This document shows positions 33,863 through 44,356 of a DNA stretch of 55,517 nucleotides, in pieces. The translations under genes and the position numbers were made by a program. The stretch's first letter is position 1. The number at the start of each line of letters is the position of its first letter. The notes beneath the pieces were generated by a model that ran no database searches, was not told the DNA's origin, and was given only the letters and a program-made list of their open reading frames with translations. This DNA is from Gnomoniopsis sp. IMI 355080 (lineage: Eukaryota; Ascomycota; Sordariomycetes; Diaporthales; Gnomoniaceae), in the NCBI GenBank assembly GCA_027946555.1, contig JAPEVC010000228.1:1-55517 (forward strand), in the 5' to 3' direction.

Positions 33863-34656
33863 ATGCTCTCCATTTTGAGAAAAGCCAGACTGAAAGACAA
33901 AGAGCTGCGGATTCTGATGCTGTAAGATGCACACTTACCGTCTCAGTTCACCCACCCAAGAAACGAGATACTGACATCCCTGGCAGTGGGTTGGACAATG
34001 CGGGCAAGACTACCATTGTCAAGAAGATCATGGGCGAGGATGTCAACACAGTCAGCCCAACTTTGGGCTTCATCATCAAGACGATAGACTATGAAGGGTG
34101 AGTGGCAAACTTTGCAAGAAGGCTGAAGACTTTCGTACTATGCTAAACCAGACGTCAGGTACAAGCTGAATATCTGTGTGTCTCCACACCACAAGCTCAC
34201 CTTGATGGTTGCTGAATACTGAAAGGACTTAGGGGACGTAGGAGGGCAGAAGACGCTCCGCTCATACTGGAGAAACTATTTTGAGAAAACAGATGCACTG
34301 ATCTGGGTGGTCGATGCGACAGATAGACTGAGGATTGAGGACTGCAAGACGGAACTACACGGTCTGCTGCAGGAAGAGGTAAGGCACTGGAAGACGAACA
34401 TGTCCTTGGCAAAATGATGCATGCTCACAAGTGAAAAAAATAGAGGCTGTCTGGAGCCAGTCTCCTTGTATTTGCTAACAAGACAGACGTGGAAGGATGC
34501 ATGACAGGAGATGAAATACTGGATGGGTTGAAGTTGAGGAACATCAGGACTCACCAGTGGCACATCCTGCGATGCAGCGCCATGACGGGCGAGAATCTCA
34601 AGGAGGGTCTGGCATGGGTAGTTGAGGATGCGAAGAAGCGACTTTTCTTGTATTGA
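33863..34656 (+). CDS. ARL2: Arl2-type small GTPase
   Basis: Five exons, 33863..33921, 33987..34097, 34159..34175, 34233..34378 and 34444..34656, encode 181 residues (human ARL2 has 184). Exon 3 is only 17 nt, yet it is needed to give GYKLNIWDVGGQ, with the Trp codon split across the intron. The nucleotide-binding motifs are GLDNAGKT (21-28), the switch 1 TLGF (45-48), WDVGGQ (63-68) and NKTD (123-126). Arl2 acts with tubulin cofactors in alpha/beta-tubulin folding; yeast Cin4 and fission yeast Alp41 are its orthologues. As in Arl2, myristoylation is not expected; here even the Gly2 of animal ARL2 is absent (MLSIL). All introns have GT donors and recognisable branch sites. Confidence 0.93.
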
Positions 34657-35757
34657 GAGACTGATCGGAACTTCCGTCTCATAACAAGACGCGTAACGTG
34701 ACGGAGGGTTCGCAATAACAAGAGTCCTCCCTTAACATGAACCTAGAACAGAAGTACATACGTAGGTACCTTTCGCGGAGAAGCAAGACTGGATCACTAG
34801 GCACTCGATCTCGACTTGCTTCACACAGCGGATTGGTAGTAAAGCCCCGTCTGGCACTTTTTAGTGTCGTATTCTGCATATGCGACGAGGCAAACATCTC
34901 TGCCTGGCGCGTTTCAGATCGTCCCGTTCCATCGAGCTGGCTGCATGTGCGTGGTATAGCAGAACGAAACGGCCTCTCTCGGCAGGTTCCTGCCTTTAGC
35001 CACCCAAGGAATTTTAGCGGGTCCAGCAGTTGGGCTGCTGGGGGAGTACTCAGTGGGGGCCGTTTACACCACCAGGAACATCACCTCATGCCAGCAGGCC
35101 AGGCCGGTCAGTCAGCCCAGCCCTCCTAGCCAGCCCTCTCAGCCAGCCCTCTGGATCCCACCGCCTTCCAGCACAAGTTGGGCTGGTTGGTCGGGCACCG
35201 TTCCAAACTTGGAAACCTGACAACACCCTTGGAAACCTGCTGCAGCTGTGCGTCTCCATTCGGTGTGCATGCAAAGGACGCTAATGTGGGTTTCTCGATT
35301 CCAGACATTCAGTGTTTTCTTTTCTCCTATATCAACATCCAGAAAAGGACAAGCACATGCACGAGTACTTTACACCTTGAACGCGCCGCGATGTCATGAT
35401 ATTTTGACTTTTGACTTTAACCTTGAAAGCTAGTAGCCAAGGATACGCAAGTACAGTACAACAACAATTTATCCGAGGCGCACGGTGCTCTTTCTCACAC
35501 TGTGATTGTCATCTTGCTGCGACCCTCTGCAACACCATCGTCCGCCCGCATTACTTTGTCGGTGTCAGCTTGTGTCGTGCCAGGTCCGCGGATCCGATGT
35601 CTTTATTGGCAACCGGGACTGTGACTACATTGAAACTGATTTCGATTGTACCTCGACCTCAACAATTCCCCGCCATAGCCGCTATCTGCGCCTGTAACCC
35701 CGCGGTAACTGTCTCGCGTCACCGACACCGCCCTCTTCCCACCTCCTATTCCCAACC
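34657..35757. other. Intergenic region ARL2 to gelsolin-like gene
   Basis: This is 1.1 kb without a recognised gene. A short tandem repeat of about 13 bp (CAGCCCTCTCAGC-like, 2.7 copies) lies at 35118-35154. The final 250 bases look like a C-rich 5' leader. Confidence 0.5.
35118..35154 (+). repeat. 13-bp tandem repeat, about 2.7 copies
   Basis: The units are CAGCCCTCCTAGC, CAGCCCTCTCAGC and a partial third. It lies in the promoter region of the gelsolin-like gene. No role is evident. Confidence 0.7.
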
Positions 35758-38700
35758 ATGTCCGACGAGGTTTCCGACTTTCTACGATCTGTCGAACAAT
35801 TGAACCATCGACGTGACGAGGACGACGAGGCCCGTGTCCGGGAGAGAGAAGAAAAGATTCTTCAGCAGAGGAGAGAGCGTCAAGCTCGTCGTGAAGGTAC
35901 GTAGTCTGCTGGCTGTCGAACCTGGTCCTGGGTTCCTGATCGTCGTCCGCCTCGCCTTGTCCGCCTCGCCTTGGGACAGTTCAGCTGCTAGCCAAGGCGT
36001 TCGTGGTCTTCCCTGCCACTCCCGCCGCTGCTGCTGCTGCAAGGCTTGAAACTATATTCGCCTAGCGGATTTGTGGCTTGGCTTGTTTGTTTCTTTTTCC
36101 TTGCGCATCTGTTTACTCTTTGTGATCTGAAGCTGACGAATGGTGATCCTGGCATAGAGCGCGCGAGGTCCATCTCACCACAGAAGTCATCGCCTGCAAA
36201 TACCCCACCGCCTTCGGCTCGTCGCAAAGATCCGAGCTCTACAGTTGAAGAGGCACCCGCCTCGGCCCAGTCTCCAGTACCTGACCTCTCCTCCCGACAT
36301 ACCAACCACAAGATCCCATCGCCCTCCGCTGAACCAATGGATCTGCGATCTTCTCGCTCCGCCTCTCCTGTAAAGGAGACGGATGTTCCTCTCGACCTCA
36401 ATCTCGATCTCGATCTAAAGCGCTCGAGCGCCAGCTACGCATCGCCACCGCCGAGCGCAGGTTTGTCGCGGACACCGACTCTGTCATGGCAGAGAAGGCC
36501 ACCATCTCAGGGCCCAGGTCCAAGGTCACGCCCGTTGTCCATGGTCGCGGCCGAGAATGCGGCTCGATCGTCTACGCCACCTGCAGAGGTCGCCTCACCA
36601 GACTCGGCTCCTTCTCGAGACCAAATTGCGCAAGCATTGGCCGGCAAAGACCCTTCCTATTTTCGGCAGACCGCTGATCGGGGAGCCGTCTCGGCTGCCT
36701 ACCGAAAGAACCAAGTGGAGGATGTGGACACCGTGGATGTGTTGTCTGGTCAGACGCAGCTACCCGGCATGTCGCGCCCCAAGTCTACTGAGCTAGACAA
36801 GGAGGCGGTCAGGCCACGTCCAACTTCACAGATCAGCTCAAGGACTGGCTCCCCTCGCTTGCCAATGAGTGAGGAATTCAAGTTGGGTCCCCCAGCGGAT
36901 ATTGAAATGGGCAAGGAAGGAACAACTTCCGGTCGTTCTTCGCCGACTCGCCCAGTGTCTCCTACCAAGGGCATGGGTGGATTCGTCCAGAGCGCCATGA
37001 TGAAGCGGACAGACAGTGTCAAGAGATGGAGCGTTACGACGCCCGGCTTACAGCGTGGAAACACTGTCACTCGCAATAGCTACGACAACAAGAGCGCAGG
37101 TACTAGCCCAAAGTTAGAGACTACTTCGCGTCCCGTCAGCATGACCAGAGACAGCATTTCTAGGCCGACCTCCAGCCATGCGAAGGATGCAGTCTCTCCT
37201 GTCGCCGACTCATCTCTGCCCATGGACGAGGTATCCGTCTCGCCCAAGCTAGAAATCCCGCAACCAGAAGAGGACATCGAGAAGACACCCCCAACGAGCC
37301 CGTCGAAGACGATGGACCCAAGGAGATGGAGCCCGACCAAAGGCGCCTCATGGCTCGACAAGGCGCTCAAACAGCCCGAATCTCCAAAGCCCAAACCAAC
37401 GCCAGCCTCGAGCAACCAACCGGCATGGATGGTGGAACTTAACAAAGCGAAAGCCGAGAGAGCCAAGAATCCTAGCGTGGATATTGGTCGTGCAGGCTCC
37501 GCTGTCAAGAAGCACGAAGTCAGTGTTGGTGGTCTTGTTCGGCCAGCACCAATGGGAACAGCTGTTAAACCACCAAGCCTGGGTGGTATCAAATCTCCAC
37601 CTCTCGGGACCGAACCGGCGCCGGTGACACCAGGTCTTCGTAGTGCTGGATTTAACAAGAGTCCAGCACCTAGTCCAGCACTTGACAGGCTGTCGAGTCC
37701 TGCGGCAGAAGTTCAACGGCGAGGCTCGAGTGCAAGCATCGTCACCGTCCCTTCGGCGGATAAGGACAAACCAGACACGCCCCCCAAAAAGGACTTCAGG
37801 ACGTCCCTGCGCGCGCGGGGAACGACACTTGGCAATGCTGATAAGGGTGAGCCGGTCAACGAATTGGCCAATGTGTTTGGCAAACTACGTCAGGCGAAGA
37901 CTCAGAATTACGTGGCCCCTGATGAGCTGAAGGACAATATCTTGAGGGGTAAATCGGCTCTGAACATCACAGGTGGTCCCAGACCGTGGGTGAAGAAGGA
38001 CGAGTTCAAGGACGCAATACTGCAGAAGAAAGCCGATTTCAACCAGGCAAAACAAGAGGGACGAGCCGTGGCCACGAATGTCAAGCCACCAGAAGAGAAA
38101 CCACTTCCAGAAGCTCTTGCAAGGAGGGCCACGATTTCTCGGTCAAAATCATCCATCTCCCACTCGAGGGATTCCTCGACCGCACCATCGGCATCGGAGT
38201 TGTCCACAAAGGCATCTGAGTCGCCAGCACCTTTAGAATCCCCAGCAACGACCCCTCGGAACGTTAGTGAAGAGGAACCTGCACCTAAAGTAGAGAAGAC
38301 AGAGTCTATCCCGACCCCAGAAATATCGACAGAAAAGAGTGCGCCAGGCCGGCTGCCAAACAAAATTGGCGGCGGCTCACTAGCAAACCGGTTCAATCCA
38401 GCACTTGCAGGCATTCTAGCTCGTGGGCCCCCTGGCATGGGTGGTGCGGCATCCAGGTCTCCCGGTGCATCATCAGGAACGGGCGTATCAGATGCGGGGA
38501 ACGAGCCCGGTCCAGGACCGCAACTGACACACATGACCAAAAACCGCGCCCGCGGCCCTCGCAAACGAACGCCTGCTACAGCTTTGGTTGGCAAGCCGCC
38601 TGGACCTAGTAGCGTGACAGTCGCTGACGCTACTACTTTATCTTCAGTGCCCAACTCTGAGGAGTCTGAAGTGAAACATGTCGAAGAGAAGGTTCTTTCC

Positions 38701-41005
38701 TCACCAAAACAGCCTGTGGCTGCTGAGGAGGAGTCGAAAGAAGAGACCAAGCCCGAACCAAAGTTGGAGACTAAACAGCCATCAGTAGTTTCGCCGACAA
38801 ATTCCACTCAATCCCCCATCAAATCACCACTAGAGCGCTTTGAAGGCACGATGGCCGAGGACAAGCCACGAAGCAGCGGCGTGATTTCCCTGGTGGACTC
38901 ATCGAAAAAGCGAGCGTCAGAGCACAAGCCTATGTCCACTGGCTCGAGAATTGCACTGGTGGACTCGTCCAAACCCAAGATCACGCCCGGTTCGCCTACC
39001 AAGATTCATGAGCAAGTTGCTGCATTGGCTGCCAAGGCGCAGCAGGCTGAGGAAAAGAAGATTGATGAGCAACCTCCCAGGAGCCCATCACCACGAAAGT
39101 TGAACATCAAGAGGATGTCGCAATTTCTGGATGAGCCCAGCCAGGCAGCCGCGAAGACTGAACCAGAAGTGACAAGGTCACCTTCACCTGTGAAGAGAAC
39201 AGTCGTGGCCCCGCCGTCGCCGCAAAGAGGCCCGGATCCTGAGAAGGTAGATTCGCAGTCGACTGTGTCGGTGAAGAATGGCGCGGCCATCTTTGGCCGA
39301 TCACTCACACCTGCAAGACCTCAGCCGCAAGAGGACACCCCTGCAGCCATTGAAGAGCTCGCCGAGAAGCCCGCCGAGAAGCCTGTCGAGAAGCCCGTCG
39401 AGAAGCCCGTCGAGAAGCCCGTCGAGAAGCCCGTCGAGAAGCCCGTCGAGAAGCCCGTCGAGAAGCCTGTCGAGGTAGCAGCCCTGAAACCCATTGAGGT
39501 AGCAGCTCCGAAACCCATTGAGCAGCCCGTTCAGAAACCCGTCGGGAAGCTCGCATCCAGATTTGTTGAGAAGCCCAGCGAGCCTGTAGAGAAGACAATC
39601 CCAGCGCCATTAAGTCTGCGCCCGAGGTCGCCCACTAAGTCTGCGTCTGCAAGGACACCGGTGATCGAGCCAAGTGCAGCAAACCCTTCGCCCTTGACAT
39701 CTCCCACGCGGTCACCCTCAAAGAGCGGCGCCGATGTTTCCGCCATGCTGAAGGACTTCTTTGGTAGTGAGCGACCAAAACGCGAATATCATGCCGACAC
39801 AGCGGCGATCCTTTCGAATCGGCCGAAAGAGGGCGTCAAGGTGAAAACGACCAAGGTCCAGCTATTCCAAATCACCGAGCAGGGCAAGAGGGTGCCTGTG
39901 TCAAGCCATTATTCCCGGGTTCTTTTCGAGCGCGAGATGTATCTCTGCGCGCACACTTTCAGCAATGGTGGATGGAGGAAGGTCTCGGAGCTGTACTTCT
40001 GGGTTGGCGACGCAGTGTCACCAGCTGCGGTCGAAGATGCACAGCTTTTTGTGAATCGTGAGGCCAAATCGCTGGGTGGTACACTCATTCATGTGCGCCA
40101 GGGCAAGGAACCAGCAGAATTCATTGAAGCGCTAGGCGGCATCGCCATCATCCGGCGTGGTTCTAGCAACAAGTACGACTCGCTCGCGTCCAACATGCTT
40201 TGCGGGCGCCAATACAAGGGCCAGATCGTTTTCGATGAGGTGGACTTCAATCCGCAGACACTTTGCTCTGGCTTCCCATACATCATAACTCAATCGGGCA
40301 AGTGCTACTTGTGGAAGGGTAAGGGTGCTGGCGTCGACGAGCTTGGTTGCGCGAGACTGATAGGAATGGACTCTGCGCTAATGGGCGAGTTGACGGAGGT
40401 CGAAGAGGGCAAGGAGCCGGAGTCGTTTTGGGATCTGTTTAATGGCGCCAAGAAGATGAGCTCCGCGGATCATTGGCGACTGAAGCCGAGCTACGATAAA
40501 TACTGTGGAAGGCTGTTCTGCTCGGATGCAGCCGATCCAAAACAAGTACGTTCTGTTTCTTTTGCAATCGTGCTCCTGAAGTCAGGAGTTCCAGACTGCT
40601 AACATGCCGCAGATCATCGAATTACACCCTTTCAGCCAGACCGACCTCTCTGCAGGCAATATTTACGTCCTCGACGCCTTTTTCGAGATGTACATTATCG
40701 TTGGACGCGAAGCGCAATCCCAATACGCCTCCTTTCACAACGCCCTGGACTTTGCACAGGAGTATGCCATCCTCGCCGCCGGCATGGAGGACCGGCCGTT
40801 CGTTCCTGTATCGACGGTCGTGCTCGAGGGCATCCCGCGGGATTTGAGGAGCTGTTTCCGCAAGTGGCGGGATGAGCTGAGTCCCACACGGATGGTGACG
40901 CCGAGTAATCGGAGTGATGCACCCACAAGGTCGCCGCTCAAGAGGGCGCGGAGCTTGAAGGTCGTGCCGCTCGGCCAGGCGCTACAAGCGCTGGGTTCGG
41001 AGTAG
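35758..41005 (+). CDS. DUF4045/gelsolin-repeat actin-binding-like protein
   Basis: Three exons, 35758..35896, 36158..40545 and 40613..41005, encode 1639 residues. Introns of 261 and 67 nt both start GTACGT. The N-terminal ~45 residues are a charged helix (RVREREEKILQQRRERQARR). A very long Ser/Pro/Lys-rich disordered region follows, with recurring short blocks such as GVISLVDSSKKRA and SRIALVDSSKPK. Nine tandem EKPx units lie at about 1115-1150. From about 1257 a folded part begins with gelsolin-type segments (MYLCAHTFSNGGWRKVSELY; IELHPFSQTDLSAGNIYVLD). This layout is the fungal DUF4045 plus gelsolin-repeat family. An actin-related role is inferred from the gelsolin modules; I know of no direct demonstration. 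The gene is convergent with MED10. Confidence 0.9.
39361..39468 (+). repeat. 12-bp coding minisatellite (EKPV repeats)
   Basis: Nine contiguous 12-bp units of the type GTCGAGAAGCCC (the first two start GCC) encode nine four-residue repeats ending Glu-Lys-Pro. Right after follow two 24-bp units (39475..39498 and 39499..39522) encoding VAALKPIE and VAAPKPIE. Copy number is expected to vary between strains. Confidence 0.95.
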
Positions 41006-41979
41006 GGCTCCGATGCTAGAGAAACCAGTGTTGCTACCACCCTGAGGAGCAGCAGACGGCAAAATAATAATATAGAGCTTTTCGAAACCAGGGAGACGAA
41101 GTTTCTTGCGAGTATCGACTCGGTGGGGATCAACTGCACGGAAGAACAAAAGCGGGAAGCGAGTACAGCTCGGGAAAAAACTGTACTATATTGCATGCAT
41201 TGTGGCGCCGCGCAGTTTGGAGATGGCGGTGGTGTGCTTGTACGTGGCGGATTGGGCTCCGTTTCCAACACCACACCGCCTCCTTACGTATAATAATCGA
41301 TGCACCTGCCGCTTTGCGCAGGGGCTCTTTCATGTCGTGTATATAACCTACTTGCATTGCGAAAGGGGAAGAGCTGATGTGCGGGTGGTGCATATAGGAG
41401 GTAGACGAGGGACTTACATATATGCTGATCTGATTGTTGTCATGACATATCGCGATGAGTCAGTGACTCCCGCGTGTGAAGTACTCACTTATTTGTGAAG
41501 CTTGGGCGCCAGCAATTTGTGCGTGCGGGTTGGGCGCGTGGATCTCAAAAGGCAAATGGGGGTATCATTGTCAAATATTTGTCCCTGAACTCCAGATCTC
41601 CCGCCAAACGCCTTGGGCTGCTGGGTATGTACCGTCGACGATGCCGCCCACATGTTGGTCTCGTCCCAGTTCGCGAAGCTTCCTAGCCACTGCCCAGCTG
41701 TCCTCTCTTGAACCATCCTGTAGGTAGCTAAGGAAATGAAGTCTAATCGTACATCTCCACATGCCGGGACGGTATCGCTCGTGTTGGGCTGAGATTCTCC
41801 ATACCAACGTCTCCGTGACGATGGCCGTTCTCCCAAATCGTTGCCCTCTTGGCGCCTCCCTTCGCTTTGCGTGTGATGAATGTCATATGCAGCGGAGTGG
41901 CAGGAATTGCATGCCAGTCCTCACAAAATTGGTGATGTGTAAGCCCTTTTAGACCATATGGCCAAACAACCATCTCCCT
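41006..41979. other. Convergent intergenic region gelsolin-like / MED10
   Basis: About 1 kb of 3' sequence. Several short frames are open but none is recognisable. No repeat stands out. Confidence 0.5.
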
Positions 41980-42546
41980 TCACTGCCCCGCCTCACTCTT
42001 GGGCGGCCACTCGCCCCCGGTTCCGACGACCACCCTCGCCACATCCTCCCGCAGCTCCGGATTGGCATTGGCAATCTCCCGGCCCAGCACATCCCGAAAG
42101 CTCGCAAACGCGCGCATCTTGCCGCGCATCAGTTGATTCTCGCGGCGCACCAGCTCGACAAACTCGCGCGTGTAAATGTCTGGGTTCCGGCCATTGTCGA
42201 CGTACAGGATCAGCTCGCGCGGGATATCGGCTAGGGTGCCGCTGGCTTGGGCGTCGCCCGCCAGGCGGTGGATGTCTTGTAAGGCGGTCGAGAGCTGGGT
42301 GAGCTGTGAGGCGAGGACTTCACGGGTTGGGCGGGTCGGGGGTGTGGAGGTGCCGTTGGTGGTGGCGGCGGCAGGGACGGTGTGGGCGTCGTAGGTGTTG
42401 ACTTGGATCATGGTTTCGTAGAGGATTTGAATTACTTGTTTGAGCTGGCCTGTGATGGAGGGTTAGTGTTGCGAAGAGAGTCGGCGGAGGAGGATTTCAA
42501 GAGGCGTACGCTCGACAGCGTTGTGGTCGGGCTCGATGGGCGCCAT
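41980..42546 (-). CDS. MED10: Mediator complex subunit 10
   Basis: Two exons on the minus strand, 42546..42510 and 42449..41980, encode 168 residues. The 60-nt intron starts GTACGC and has a CTAAC branch site before CACAG. Med10 (yeast Nut2) belongs to the Mediator middle module, which links activators to RNA polymerase II. The family core is plain: LKQVIQILYETMIQVNTYD near 15-33, then IPRELILYVDNGRNPDIYTR (about 93-112), then FVELVRRENQLMRGKMRAFA and FRDVLGREI. A low-complexity insert of Thr/Ala/Pro (residues 36-55) separates the first helix from the second. The length is near that of other fungal Med10 proteins. The C-terminal tail is short and variable. Confidence 0.93.
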
Positions 42547-44356
42547 GATTGAAGCTTTGATCTCGGATGGTATTGAGAGAGAGCTAGGGCGAGATTCGAA
42601 GTTTGGAGCCACGAGAGATGTGGTTTCGAGAAGATGTTGCTTTGCAAAATCGGGAAGCGCAGAGTGTTGCGAAGCTGGAAGCTTGATGTCGAGGAGGAGG
42701 TACGCAGTGATGTGTTGATAGGAAGTCTTGAACTAGGTTCAGCCGCATGCAAAGAAGGCTTGGCCTCTAGTTCGAGTGATGCAGGGATAATCCTTGTCTT
42801 GACATCAAGGGTACAGCTTTGCAGGGGGGGCTCCCCGCCGAGCACCCCTCAACTCTTTACAAGATAACGCTGATATCAGGCTGTAACATTCCTCTGCAAG
42901 AAGCTGAAATAAGCTTCCATTCCTTTGAGGATATTGTTACCATTATGCAGTTGCAGTTTCCATGTATCGACGGCATGCGGGACTTCGACTTGTTGAGCTA
43001 GCTACCTATGGAGCTGAAGATTGGTGAGAGCGTCATCGGACTTTGGCCGAGTCGGCGATGGCCCTGACTGCCTTGGCCGGGAGGAGGTCGACATCATTAG
43101 CTGCGTATAATTGTCACATATCCTCAGAGGACAATTCTTATCCATGTATTCTTAAAGAATGGTGGAACAGTGTGTCTCTGCCACAGCAGCACATCTGCAT
43201 TTTCAGCCAATCGTCTTATATGGTTCTCGGGATGAGACCCACCTTGTTGGATTACTATGCATTTGCCATGTGACTATCACAAGAAGAGTGATACTTGGAT
43301 GACCTGAATATGCAGCAGGCACTTCCCAAGGCGAAACGCCTGTCTATACCACCAGCCATGTGAGTTATGAGATTTGGGATAGCCCCCCACCCTGGGGACG
43401 GGAAGGACTAGGTTGTCTCCTGTCACCGGATGCGCACAGTATTCATTGTTCATTGAATACCTAAGGAGGCATCAGTCTCCAAATTCTCACGAATGCACAA
43501 CAGTTTTGTTATCATTGGCGTTGACGAGAATGTATGGCAAGCCACAGGCTGCAGCTGGCACCATCCCGCTCTATCAGCGGCATCTGGCAGCCGCACCTAT
43601 CCTTGTTGAGATGCCTATCGCTGTTGTTGATTGGGACGCAGTATTGTCCGTAGCGGCATACCGCCCACTTGGCGTGTTGGTGTTGGCTATGTTTCCGACG
43701 ATATGTATCAATGTTTGTTACGCAGCGTCCTCAGCAAGCATGCAGTCATGCTTACCAATGACAGTAAACTCCTAAGACCGGCCGGGAGGAGGACCGTTTC
43801 TCCTCGGATCGGCTAGCTCGTGGCAATACTATCGCCGCTAGTACCGTTGACTTGCATTCTATCCGGGCTGGTTCCGTCACTTAATTTGACTCACTCACCG
43901 GAGAGTTGCATTGTATCTGAGCGGTCTGGGGCTACAGACTAGCCTCAATCCCTGGGACGTCACTGCTATGTACACATTGACGTAGCTGCCGCTATGTCCG
44001 GGTGCTTCTTTTAGTGCCCTTTTTCTTTTGTTCCTTAAATCCGATTTTATCACTGGAACAACAAGCTGTAGAATTTGTCATTACTTCGTCTGCATAACTA
44101 TTTCACGTATTTGATTTCTAATGGCAGAATCTCCGCAGCGACGGTATTTTTTTCAATCACAACTTTCGCCTGTAATATCGTGAGAAAAAGCCAAAGATAC
44201 TCGGCCTCATAGTCCAAAGCTACATAGTAAGGGAACAAACGCCCAGTATGTGGGGTACAACGGTGGACGACACACACGTCTCCAAGACCACGAGTCATCG
44301 GAGAAATCAATGGTAAAGCTTGTACTGATAATCCTTTCGGGCTGTCATGTATACTC
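42547..44356. other. 1.8-kb divergent promoter region MED10 / ABC transporter
   Basis: No gene is supported. The longest plus frame (43413-43775) lacks an ATG start and resembles nothing known. CGG/CCG pairs of the kind bound by zinc-cluster regulators occur at 43037-43049 (CGG-N7-CCG) and 43648-43656 (CCG-TAG-CGG). A possible upstream coding exon of the transporter lies at 44248-44312 (see findings). Confidence 0.45.

Noticed and set aside
36046..36157. Hydrophobic open stretch in frame upstream of gelsolin-like exon 2, looking like a signal peptide
   Set aside because: It begins with TTG rather than ATG, lies inside the 261-nt first intron, and that intron has GTACGT, a CTGAC branch site and CATAG. 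Exon 1 gives a sensible charged helix instead.
43413..43775. 120-codon plus-strand frame as a gene or decayed transposon
   Set aside because: It starts with a non-ATG codon and shows no family motif, terminal repeat or codon pattern of coding DNA.
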